Source: Eucommia ulmoides
Taxonomy: Eukaryota; Streptophyta; Magnoliopsida; Garryales; Eucommiaceae
Reading direction: 5' to 3'
Assembly (NCBI GenBank): GCA_016647705.1
Contig: CM028327.1
Coordinates: 8,131,726-8,195,725, forward strand
DNA: 64,000 nt
This document shows, piece by piece, positions 1 to 10,100 of the stretch (the stretch's first letter is position 1; each line of letters opens with the position of its first letter). The position numbers were made by a program, and so were the translations under genes. The notes under the pieces were generated by a model. It saw nothing but the letters and a program-made list of their open reading frames with translations. It was not told where the DNA came from and made no database searches.

Positions 1-651
1 AAACACACCTGAATCACCCTCGTCCTCCTCCTCTTCCCATTCCAACATATTAAGGTAGTATCTAATGTTCTCATAGAGTGTGCCAGCTAGAAAATCGGCT
101 GCATCTCGACCGTTGAACCCATCGTAGACCCCACAAAAGAGCCAACCGTTTTCCTCTGAACAAACTGCCTGAACCCTATCTTCTCCGGCGGCACCTCCGG
201 CCACCTGAACCTCCATGGCACTCAAAAAACCCTCACTTCTAGAAGGAGCACTCATCGATTTCAAGGCGAATGTATCATTTTCAGACAACTCGGTTTGAGA
301 AGAAGGGCTACAACTCAAGTATGAGGCATTGCTTTGGAGGGAAGAAGATAAAAGGTCTAGTTTTGAGAAGGAGGGCGAAGAGGGAATTCTTCGAAATGAT
401 TTGGGCGAGTCGTAATTTGGGAGAATTTCCGATTCGAATAGGCCGTTGCATATGTTGGTGTTGGCTAGAGTGCAGTTGGCGCTCAGGGCAGCGCCTGAGA
501 GACAGGAGAATGAACTGTTGTTTCGTTTGAGTTTTGTTTCGGGTGGAAAGTCAGGATCATTGGTGGTGGTTTGTGGGTGAACGGTACATTGATAGCCGAA
601 ACTGACTTCGATTTCGTTGTTTGGATCGTTTGTTGTTGTTTCGCCATACAT
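1..651 (-). CDS. Protein phosphatase 2C, POLTERGEIST-like / PP2C40 type, first coding exon (partial)
   Basis: The minus strand encodes the first 217 residues of a PP2C-family Ser/Thr phosphatase, starting at ATG 651-649 and open to the window edge. It opens MYGE and carries the block CLSGAALSANCTLANTNICN, then AMEVQVAGGAAGEDRVQAVC, WLFCGVYDGFNGRDAADFLA and GTLYENI. These match, from memory, the N-terminal half of Arabidopsis PP2C 40 (At3g16560). The metal-binding signature is YDGFNG (D177-G181), the variant of the POL/PLL-like clade rather than the common DGHGG. The family dephosphorylates phospho-Ser/Thr with Mn/Mg; the rest of the catalytic domain lies beyond base 1. The start is supported by a strong acceptor (TTTTGCCTGCAG) ending at 664, so the exon runs 1-663 with 12 bases of 5'UTR. 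A GT at the extreme left (CAG then GTGTGTTT) could be a splice donor, so the last few codons are uncertain. Confidence 0.93.
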   Translation of the reverse strand, partial: MYGETTTNDPNNEIEVSFGYQCTVHPQTTTNDPDFPPETKLKRNNSSFSCLSGAALSANCTLANTNICNGLFESEILPNYDSPKSFRRIPSSPSFSKLDLLSSSLQSNASYLSCSPSSQTELSENDTFALKSMSAPSRSEGFLSAMEVQVAGGAAGEDRVQAVCSEENGWLFCGVYDGFNGRDAADFLAGTLYENIRYYLNMLEWEEEEDEGDSGVF

Positions 652-719
652 GGTTGTTTATAGCTGCAGGCAAAAGAAAATGGTTAGATTGTTAATTCGA
701 TTTCTTTCCCTTCGGATCG

Positions 720-2110
720 TTGTTTTAGAGGTATTTGAGACAAGTTCTTCAGGGCATTATTTGGTTTAGTTTTCATAACAGTTTCTAAAAATTTAAGAAA
801 CAGATTTTGAAAATTGTAAAAAGTTATTTGGTTTATATTTGAAAAGGTTACCAAAAAAAAAAAAAAAAAACCAATTTCTAAACAAGGTAAAAAAAAATGT
901 TTTAGAGGTGTTTGACACAAGTTCTTTAGGCCCTGTTTGGTTTACTTTTTGAGTACTGGTATAAGTTTTCAAAAACACTAAATACAAATGTTCAATGGCG
1001 GAGCCAAGGATTTTTTTTTTTTTTAAAAAAAAAAAAAAACTAAAACTTGGTCTGTTTGGGTAAGGTATTTGATTTTGACATGGAATTTATAAATTTTAAG
1101 AAAATTTTGAGTATAAAAGATTTTGAAATCTGTTCTCGAAACCAAACATCTGAACCAAACACAGCCTTATAGATTTCTAATCAATAATTAAGAAAAATAA
1201 ACAATGAAAATAAAGAAGTAATAATGTTTAGTGAGGTAATAGATTGTATTATCAAAATTAACATGAAAATATAAGTTTTATTGAGAAATTTAAAAATTTT
1301 AAAAGGAGAATCGTAAAACACTTTCCATATATACACGGGCCTTAGTGAATATTTTCTTTTTCATAACTTTTTCAAACCTAAACCAAGCAATTTCGAAAAT
1401 TGTTTTCGAAAACTAAATCAAATAGTAGGTCTTATGATCTGTTTGGTTTGCAATTTGAAAAAAGAGAAGTTTGTCAATCCAATTTTTTTTAAACATGGTT
1501 GTCAATCAGAATTCAATTTCTTTGCTTTGATCATTTATTCCATTGTTAATGATACCAATTAAAAAAATCGTAACAAAGGTCAAAATACCAATTATCATCG
1601 TATAGAAACTTCAAACAAATGGAATCACCTCGAAGAAAACTTGATTAGAGGTGTTTGACACAAACTTCTTTAAGATCTGTTTGGTTTGCAATTTGGGAAA
1701 AAAAGGGTTTTTGAAACCCGTTTTTTGAAAACATAGTTTTTTGGGCAAGTGCTAGACAAGTTTTAGAATCAATTAAAAACTCAATTGGAGGTGTTTGAAA
1801 CTCTATTAAAAAATTCAAACATATGAAATCACCTTGAAGAAAGTCAACTAGAGGTGTTTGCCACAAGTTCTTTAAGAAGATTTACTTGTTTTGCAATTTG
1901 AAAATAAAAAGAGCAGCTCAGTGCACGAAGGCTCCCGCCATTGTAGGGTCTGAGAAGACTAGTTTTAGAATCAGTTCAAAACTCGATTAGAAACTTCAAA
2001 CACATGAAATTGCCTCATAAGATCTCGATTAGAGGTGCTTGACTCAAGTTCTTTATTTAAGATCTGTTTGGTTTACAATTTGAAAAAAAAAGAGGGGGGG
2101 GGGGGGGGTT
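720..2110. repeat. Five imperfect copies of a short dispersed repeat
   Basis: A unit reading roughly GAGGTGTTTGACACAAGTTC followed by TTTAAGATCTGTTTGGTTTG recurs near 728, 905, 1645, 1850 and 2033. The copies sit inside the proposed PP2C 5'UTR intron, all in the same orientation, which suggests local duplication of a MITE-like end ('CTGTTTGGTTT'). A run of 15 G closes the stretch at 2094-2108. Confidence 0.45.
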
Positions 2111-2531
2111 GTTCAATATGAAATCCATTTTTCTAAAACGCAGTGTAAGAATCAGTTAAAAATATAATATTTTTTTACCAAACAAACCCAAAGAATCCTC
2201 TCTATTTCTTACATCATCAAGACAGTTTATCCTTAATCCTTCATCTATCCAAAAATCACTAAGTTAGTCCCAATTGGATTTGATTTAGTCAAAATAATCA
2301 AATTAAGATTAATGATTAGTGGTTAAATTCAACTAATATATGATCTAAGCTACAATAAACAATATAATATTAGAAATTCAACTGAGAAACCAACGCCTAA
2401 TATGAAACCAACACATACAAAGAGGTCATTTGTTGGCTCTACTCACTTTGACATATACACAAACACTTGATGTGCTTAGAGAGAGAGAGAGAGATTGGCA
2501 CAAAAAGATCCACATATAATACATAGATTGT

Positions 2532-2791
2532 TGTTGGGATGATCAGGTTATAAATGTGAGGAAAAGTCTCACCTCATAACTAACTTTTGGGATTAAGAGA
2601 GGTCTAAGATCACTCTACACTGGTATCAAAGTTATTATGACTCAATAGCCACAAAGGGAGAGACTGGTCGAACCTTAGACGACCAAATACTCGATGTGTG
2701 AAGGGAAGATTATTGGGTCGACTAAAGACTCGATGTGTGAAGGGAAGATTATTGGGTTTATCCATTGTCAGACGTGGGACTGATGGTCAAG
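2532..2791 (+). mobile_element. TRIM-type LTR retroelement remnant, copy 1
   Basis: A short LTR beginning TGTTGGGATGATCAGG (2532) is followed at 2621 by TGGTATCAAAG, close to the initiator-Met tRNA primer binding site used by TRIM elements, then about 120 bases of internal sequence and a second LTR start (TTGGGTTTATCC, about 2752). The internal part contains a short tandem duplication (GACTCGATGTGTGAAGGG twice). It is a degraded non-coding fossil; related copies lie at about 9232 and 22100. Confidence 0.6.
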
Positions 2792-2939
2792 TGAAGAAGG
2801 TTAAGGCCAAAACCACCCTATAATTGCAACCAAATTGAAGGAAGGGTAGCATAAAGCACTTCACAATGAATGTATCATTATTGACTCTAATGACTTTGAC
2901 ATACACACAAACGCCTGGTGTGCATCTCTCTCTCTCTCC

Positions 2940-2971
2940 CCGTGTGTAGATAGAGAGAGAGAGAGAGAGAG
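2940..2971. repeat. CT/GA microsatellite
   Basis: Short CT and GA dinucleotide runs lie on both sides of 2940; a similar GA run is at 2479-2493. Confidence 0.8.
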
Positions 2972-3082
2972 ATTGGCACAAAAAACATCAAACTAGTTAA
3001 CATGATAGATATACGAGTTCAATGAAACTAATAAATGTATAAAAACATTATAAATCGAAGAGAATATAAGAACAAATCTCAC

Positions 3083-3470
3083 CTTCTTGATGAACGAAGC
3101 AACACCCAGATCAAAGAAAAAAAAAAGGCTTGAAATCCTCAGAATGCGAACTCGATATGGTGATATATGGAGTGGGAAAAAGAATCAAAAGTGGGTATTA
3201 TTCAGTAATTTAAAGTGAAAAAATGGGGAGTTGAAATTCGCAAGAGAATCTGGTATAATATGCAAAAAAAAAATTGGATGGTTAAGAGAAGATGTTACCG
3301 AAAATAGGGGAATTTAAATTTGGGTGGCGCTGCTTACAGGTGGAAGAAGCAGGACGCTTTCAATAAAAAATTTCAGTGATTCCCGGCAGTTCGTTGCCGA
3401 TGATGAGAGAGAGAGAGAGATGCGTTGGTGATGGTGAGAGCTGCTCAAGTAGTCGGATCCTTGGCTCCAA
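3083..3470 (-). other. Probable 5'UTR leader exon / promoter edge of the PP2C gene
   Basis: This stretch is less AT-rich than its surroundings and pyrimidine-rich on the minus strand, with CT/GA runs (around 3409-3420), and ends in a good donor at 3083. It has no long open frame and no start codon in a good context, which fits a non-coding leader spliced to the PP2C start exon. The transcription start was not identified. Confidence 0.4.
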
Positions 3471-3604
3471 AATTACATAATCTGCCCCCTTTGGGGTTCC
3501 AAGGGCCATCTTAGTTCTTAGGTGATTTCATCCTTTTATTTTATTTTTATTTTTTTTTTATTTATTTATTTATTTTTTTTGGGTGAGAGAGAAAAAAAAA
3601 AATT

Positions 3605-4370
3605 GGGTCAGTTGTATTTTACCCTTATAGTTTGACTGAATTGCATTTTACCCGCTATAGTGTTTTTGTAAACACGGGTTAATGGCATTTTAAGTCCATA
3701 ATTTGATCGAATTGCATTTTATACTTCCATGGTATTTTTCGTAAGCATTCTCCATGTGGTTCAAAAATTGGAACGGTTATATTTTTTTTTTATTAAAGTT
3801 AATAATCAAACCTCAAAAAATAAGAATTAGTAAATCACTTAATATTACTTGATATTTAACCCCGTGTTGAATTTGGCAATATACATTTGCCCTTTGTTTT
3901 TTTCTCCTCCCGGGTCGAATCAAGTCGGATATAGTGATAAATTTGTTATATCACGAAATTCGTTTAATTATTTAAATTGTTACACTTATGTCTTAACTCT
4001 TAATCAAATAGGAGTAAATAATGACAAAAATACTATATTAGTATAAAGTGTAATTCAGTCAAACCACAAGAGGATAAAGTGTCATTAACCCTGTAAACAC
4101 TTACCCCGGTGATTCAAACTAAAATGTGACGGTTAAATGAAAATTTTATCCTTATATTAAACTTGTCCTTACTTGACTAACCTACCGTTATAAATGTCAA
4201 TTAATATTCAATAATTTATTAATTTTGACTTTTTGAGATCTGATCATTAACATTTACAAAAATTGTAATAATTGCACTTTAATTTGAAATCAAAAGAAGT
4301 TAAATGCTTACAGACTATAAAAATAAAGTACTATCCGGTCAAATCATAACGAGCAAAATGCCATCAACCC
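3605..4370. mobile_element. Mutator-like MITE (outer copy)
   Basis: The left end (GGGTCAGTTGTATTTTACCC, 3605) and the reverse complement of the right end (GGGTTGATGGCATTTTGCTC, ending at 4370) form long imperfect terminal inverted repeats that share the 'TTTGACCGAATTGCATTTTA' theme. It is split by the related element at 3676-4091. No coding capacity. Confidence 0.5.
3676..4091. mobile_element. Mutator-like MITE with perfect 9-bp target duplication (nested copy)
   Basis: The 416-bp element starts GGGTTAATGGCATTTTAAG and ends, read on the minus strand, GGGTTAATGACACTTTATCC. It is flanked by identical 9-mers TGTAAACAC at 3667-3675 and 4092-4100. A 9-bp duplication with long TIRs is the hallmark of Mutator-like elements. 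It lies inside an older relative (3605-4370). Confidence 0.8.
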
Positions 4371-4791
4371 AGATTTTTTTGCATGAGAGTCGTATTAAGT
4401 ATAATATATAATAGTTGAACACTAGTATTTTTAAATTTAAAGAAATAAATTTTAGGGTTAATTACATTTTGAACCTCTATAATTAGACTGAATTATATTT
4501 CGTATCCTTAAAATATTTTTAGTAGCATTTATACTTCACATACTTAAGACATAAGTGCAATGGTTTAAAAAATATCATGATTTATATATATATTTCTCAA
4601 TCCATAAATAGTGTCATTAGAGTGTAGACAAAGGGATGCAAGACCCACATTAGACTAGCAAGAAAATTAGAGCCTCAAACTTCATTTTTATCCATTTTGG
4701 GCCATGCAAATTTATTGGTGGAGCATTTGTATCACGATCGACACACACACATATATACTTATATAGGATGAATTAGTTATCGGATTAATTA

Positions 4792-5193
4792 CACTTTATT
4801 CCTGGTAGTTTGACCAAATTATAATTTACACATCGATAATATTTTTGTATCACTTAGCTCTTGTAGTTAAGATTTAAGTACAATTATTAAATATTTAACA
4901 TAATTACTTAAAATAACAAATTTATCCTTATAATCGACCTGAACCGAGAGAATAGAAAAAGGAAAAAAAAAAAAAAAGGACAAATAGGCATTATCCGACC
5001 CGACTCGATACAAAGCATAAATGTCAATTAATATCAAATAATTTATTAATTGACTTTTTAGAGTTTTGACTATTAATTTTAACGAAAAATATAACATTTA
5101 CACCTTAGTCTAACCACATAGGGTTAGTGATGACGAAAATACCATAAAGGTGTAAGAGACAATCTAATTAAACCAGGCCAAGTATAATAACCC
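4792..5193. mobile_element. Mutator-like MITE, third copy of the GGGTTAAT family
   Basis: The left arm GGATTAATTACACTTTATTC and the right arm (minus strand GGGTTATTATACTTGGCCTG) form imperfect inverted repeats of about 90 bases around a short core. The flanks give no clear target duplication. Partial ends of the same family are also visible near 4455, 7063, 7530 and 24250. Confidence 0.5.
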
Positions 5194-5631
5194 TTTTTAA
5201 TTTAAGTTTAATATTTAAAAATAATAAAAAGGAGAAAATAATATTTTTTTTTGTTTAGCTTTTCTTTCTCTCTCTACTGCTATTTTTCTATTTTTTTTCT
5301 AATAAATGCAAAAAAAAAAAAAAAAACTAAATAAAGGGTAATTCTATCCTTTTATGTAAAATTTAAATAAAAATTTTGATTTCACCCATTTTTAACATAT
5401 TTGTTAAAATTACACACACAAAAAAAAGTGAATTTTCTAATTAAATATAAGTAGAAGGAAGTAAAATGTATGTTTTTAAAGTAGAGGGGTCAAAATGAAA
5501 CACGTTTAAAGTATAAGGGGGATAAAACGCAATTAACCCAAGATAAAAACATTATACAATCATCTCCCTAAGTTTATATCTATATGCATATATAGAGTAC
5601 CAACATAGAGTACCAATACAACCCACCCTAA

Positions 5632-5966
5632 GGTAGTGTTTGGTTGCAAAAAAATTGGAACCTCAAAATTGGAAATTAAGGTGGTGTTTGGTAACTACTC
5701 CCATCCTAAATTCTCATCCTATTCCCAGATTTTTGGGATTTATTTTTGAGCATAACGTTAGATAAATTCTATTTCCGTTTCCATTCCATTCCAAATTGAG
5801 AATTGTGCCCACTTTTTTTTATAGGTTAGAGAAACAAAACAAAAAAAAAAAAATTGCTTCCAAGATTTCTCATCCCATTTCCATGGCGTAAAAGGATACG
5901 CTCGTCATTTTGTGATTTGTTAGTGAGATCCACACTTCAAACTTTGTAAGCCACTTTTCTTTCTCT

Positions 5967-5997
<31 letters not shown>

Positions 5998-6759
5998 CTT
6001 CTCTTTTCTTCTTCGTGTCTAGTTCTTCTCTTTTTTTTTTCCCGATCGTCTCCATCCCATCTCCGGTTCATTGTTTTCCTCCGGTCAACTCTTCCTCTCG
6101 TCGTTCGGCCATCGCCTGCGTTGTCTTCGTCTGTCCATCCGCCATCATCCATCGTCATCTTCGTTCGGTGCTTATAGGGTTTCAATTTCGATGTCGAAAT
6201 TGAAATCGAAACCCTGTCAATCGAACGGTTTTGGTTTCCATCGTCGTCGTCCGACCTCCTCATCAATAGAACCCTTTCAATTTCGATTTCGTTTTCGAAA
6301 TCGAACAACATGTTCGATTGCTATTTCAAAATCGGATTTCAATTTCCATTTTGAAACCCAAATCGGATTTCGATTGTCGAAATAGTTTTGATTTCAATTT
6401 CAATTTCAATTGGATTTTTTAGGATTTCAATTTCGATTGGATTTTAGGATTTCAATTGAGATTGGGATTTAGGATTTGATTGCATGATAATTTCTTGATT
6501 GTGGTTTAGGGTTCATTCTTAATTTCTTGGATAAAATTGTTATCAAATGCAATCTGTTCCCAGATCCAAAAAAAAATTATAGTTACCAAACGCAATTCTG
6601 TTCCAAGAAGAAAACAAAATTATCATCCCATCCCATTCTTATCCCACTGCATGGGATGGGCACGAAACGATTACCAAACGGGCCCTAAGAAAAGAACCCA
6701 TGAAATTTTTTAAGTTTTCATATGGGTTGATTTCCAATTCCATGATACCAAACACTACC
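5632..6759. mobile_element. Tourist-like (PIF/Harbinger) MITE, outer, carrying an inserted second element
   Basis: Termini GGTAGTGTTTGGTTGC (5632) and, inverted, GGTAGTGTTTGGTATC (ending 6759) are flanked by TAA at 5629-5631 and 6760-6762. Removing the inner insertion leaves a MITE of about 119 bp, the usual size for this family; solo relatives lie at 13198 and 14147. Confidence 0.8.
5680..6685. mobile_element. PIF/Harbinger-like non-autonomous element (1006 bp) nested in a Tourist-like MITE
   Basis: Termini GGTGGTGTTTGGTAAC and, inverted, GGGCCCGTTTGGTAATC are flanked by TAA at 5677-5679 and 6686-6688. The interior holds a poly-T tract (5970-5998), a less AT-rich stretch rich in CATC/CGTC triplets (6040-6310) and palindromic TTTCGATTTCGAAAT-like runs. 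Open frames here are low complexity and I recognise no transposase. Confidence 0.8.
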
Positions 6760-7095
6760 TAAGGTTGCTCAACACAAAGCCCTATTAAGTAAAACCACAA
6801 TGATATAGGCATTTCAATTCAAAAGAGTAGCATTATATATATATATATACATATATTAATTCATATTAATACCGTGAGTTGAATCGAGTAAGATGTTATC
6901 CATTTACCCTTATTTTATTTCCCTTTCCTTAATTCCCTTGGATTGGGTCGGGTTGGGTGTAAAAGAAAATTTGCCATTTTACTCAATCCTATTAAATATT
7001 TAATAGTTGCCCTCAAATTTAAACCACAAAGGATAAGTGATGGTGCAATTCAGTCAAATTACGGGGAGGCAAAGTGTAATAAACCCTACGTGCGT

Positions 7096-7160
7096 GCATA
7101 TATATATATATATATATATATATCCCTACGCGCATGCATATATATATATATAGATATAGA
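7096..7160. repeat. TA microsatellite
   Basis: Two TA runs separated by CCCTACGCGCATGC lie just past the AlaX stop codon on the minus strand, probably within or beyond its 3'UTR. Confidence 0.8.
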
Positions 7161-7190
7161 TATTATGTTCTAAGGAGAAACACCAAAGAA

Positions 7191-10100
7191 CTAAGCTTCA
7201 ATCTTGTAGAAAACTTTTGTCAATCCCTTCTTTGTCCGAATTTGAGAAACCTGCAAGATTAGGTCAGCATTCGGTAAGGAACAAAACAGAAACATAATCT
7301 TGTTCTAAATTTTATGGGAACAGAATCGGAAAAAGAAAAAAAAATAGAAACAGAAACACTAGCCAAACGATATCTTAGGTAATGGAATGACACCTTCAAG
7401 CTAGTAATCTCGGAAATGTCCGAAACATGAGTTCCACCACAAGGACAACCCGGATTATCTCCTAATTTCACAATTCGAGGAGTGCTTCCCTGAAAAGGTT
7501 TACGAAAATAGGGGAGCAAAATGTACCTCGGTCAAACCACATGAAGATAAAGTGCAATTCAGTCAAAATATAGGAGTTAAACCACATTAACCCTAAAAAA
7601 ATGATACTAATGACCGTTCACATTCAAGCTCAATAGTATCAAAACGTGTTTGATATGCAGGATTCAATTAAGGAATGAAATGATTTCAGAAATGATCATT
7701 TCATTCTCATATTTGGTAGGTGGGACTAGTTTATTCCCAATCCTAGGTATTCATTAATCCACAAATCATGGAATAAGTCAATCCCAAGTAAAATATGGAA
7801 TTACTTAATCCGGGAATTAGGAAAGTAAAAAGGGTAGTGCTGATCATTTTGTTTGTATTTGATTTTGGTTTAATTTGGTTTATGTTTAAATATTCTCTTT
7901 TTTTTAAAAAAATAAAAATTATTCCTAACACTAACCAAACATTGGAATGGGAATGATTATTCCAATAACACATTTAATCCATTTTGTCACTAAACATAAA
8001 ATAGTAATGACCATTTCATTCCAATACCACAGTAATTTCAATTCTATTATCATTCCATTCTATTCCATTTCAGCGTACCAAACGCAGAACAGAACAAAAG
8101 TGGCCTTTGATTAGTGTTTAAATGCCTTTTAACCCCTTTAACTTTGATCTTGTTTCATTTTGTGCCATCTACTTTAAAAATCTACACTTTACTCCCTTCT
8201 ATCATCAAAGTAGAGGAGTTAAAATGAAATAAGATCAAACTACATGGGGGCATAAAAGGCAATTAATCTAAGAAAAAAATAAACAGTGAATTTTTGCTGC
8301 AAAAATCTTAACCTTGGGTATATAATCAGGAAGACCACCACAAAGCTCAGAAGCTTCTTCATAAGGCAAAATATTAACATAAACCTGAAAAACAAAATTA
8401 GCATATAAATAAATAAAATAGAATTTAAAAAAAAAAATTGGGAAAAAAAGAAAGAATTAAACATACTTTTCCTCCTCCTGATATTAAATGATTGGCTTCT
8501 ACCTCCAACTCCTTTTGCTTGTTCTTGAATTCATTAGGTGGAACTGTGCCTTTATATTCTACAAATGGCCTGGGAAAAGGTCAATTTCGGAAATAGCGAT
8601 TTCATCAACAAATTCTTGAAAAAAAAAAAAAGAATTAAAATGAGAAAACAATAGTTTAATATACCAATGAGGAAAAAGGGGGGAAAAAACATTTCAATTG
8701 TGCAAATTCGCTCTGAAAACCTTGGAAATAACTAGCGACTAATCCAGAAAATTGATTAGGGGATGCTAAATTTTTTTAGGGAGTTTATTAGATATTTTTA
8801 CGAGTGAAGGGGAACTTATGTAAAATTTTAAGGATTTTTTTTTTTTCTTTCTAAAAGTACAAGGATAGTAGTGAATTTTTTTAAAAGTTCGGGGAGAGGG
8901 GGGTTGAGTTCCCCTGGGCCCTTAATAGCTTCGCCGCTGGAAACACACTCGTTTTTCTTGAAGTGATTCTGATATTTAGAGCCATTCCAAACACTACCTA
9001 AGAAACTCGTAGCTACTTTCGGCTTAATCTAAATTATGATAGCATGGCACAATATTCAACTAAAAATGAAACTATATACCAATCTCATAAATCAGGACAA
9101 TATGGAATTTGTTAGCGTAGATATGAATAAATCAGATTTCCAATCCTTGATTGGATCTTATTTTAATTTTTTTTTTTTCCCCAAATATCAACTTCCTTAT
9201 ATCTCTCTCCGTCTCTCTTCTCCCTCCCATCTTGTTGGGTTATTAGATATAGAAAGGATTGGTGGTCAGGTCATATGTGTGATAGAAAACCTCACCCTCT
9301 CACACATCAGGCATTTGGTTGGCTAACCCTTGACTAATCTTTCCCTTTGTGGCTATTGAACCAGAGTTGTTGTAACCTGAACTCTGATACTAGTATAGAG
9401 TGGTCTTGGGTCTCTCTCAATCCCAAAAATTAGCTCATGAGGTGAGATTTTCTCTCACATTTATAATCTGACCAACAGCTCCTTCCACATCTGATGTGGG
9501 ATAAACCCAACACGTCTCTAGGCCACAAGAAACTTTATTTACACTTTGCACCTCAATAATAAATAAATTTACCTTTTGAACCTTCATTTTTCAAATTTGT
9601 TTTCTTATCTCCAAAAAAATTTAACATTTTTCTTAAACTCAATTCAATCTTTGGAACAAATTGATTAATAATTGTCCTTATTTCGAAATATTCACGAGCA
9701 TAGAAATATAGAGGGCTGTTTGGCCTCAAAACTGATTTAAATCATACATACCCATCAGGAAAATGGTAGCCTTTGGTTGGCTCCAAGTTTTCTAATCCGA
9801 CTTTCTTCATACATATATCCAGCAAATGCCCTGCCGAGTGTAGCCTGCAGAAATATAAATATATAAATACATGTTATATACATATATATGTATATACACT
9901 ACTATATACGCCATATTTTGAATATAGTTAATTTTGAAATATAAATATAGTGAATTTGATACATTAATTTTGAATATCCTATAATTAGTTCAAATATAGT
10001 AATCATGAAAAGACATTTTATGGGGAGTTTTTGTTATTTAGTTTCTCAAGAAAATCTAAATAAACAGTTAAAACGTCTCCAGCAATTTAACGGTAAAAAA

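Larger units (their letters stand above)
664..3082 (-). other. Probable 5'UTR intron of the PP2C gene
   Basis: On the minus strand a donor AAGAAG|GTGAGATTTG at 3083/3082 pairs with the acceptor TTTTGCCTGCAG| ending at 664, twelve bases before the PP2C start codon. The roughly 2.4 kb between holds no coding exon that I can see and is filled with short repeats and a TRIM fragment. The pairing of the two splice sites is inferred; transcript data would settle it. Confidence 0.55.

Noticed and set aside
5937-6385. Overlapping frames on both strands at 5.9-6.4 kb
   Set aside because: Lys/Glu and Ser/Pro/Arg-rich translations of simple sequence inside a MITE-type element.
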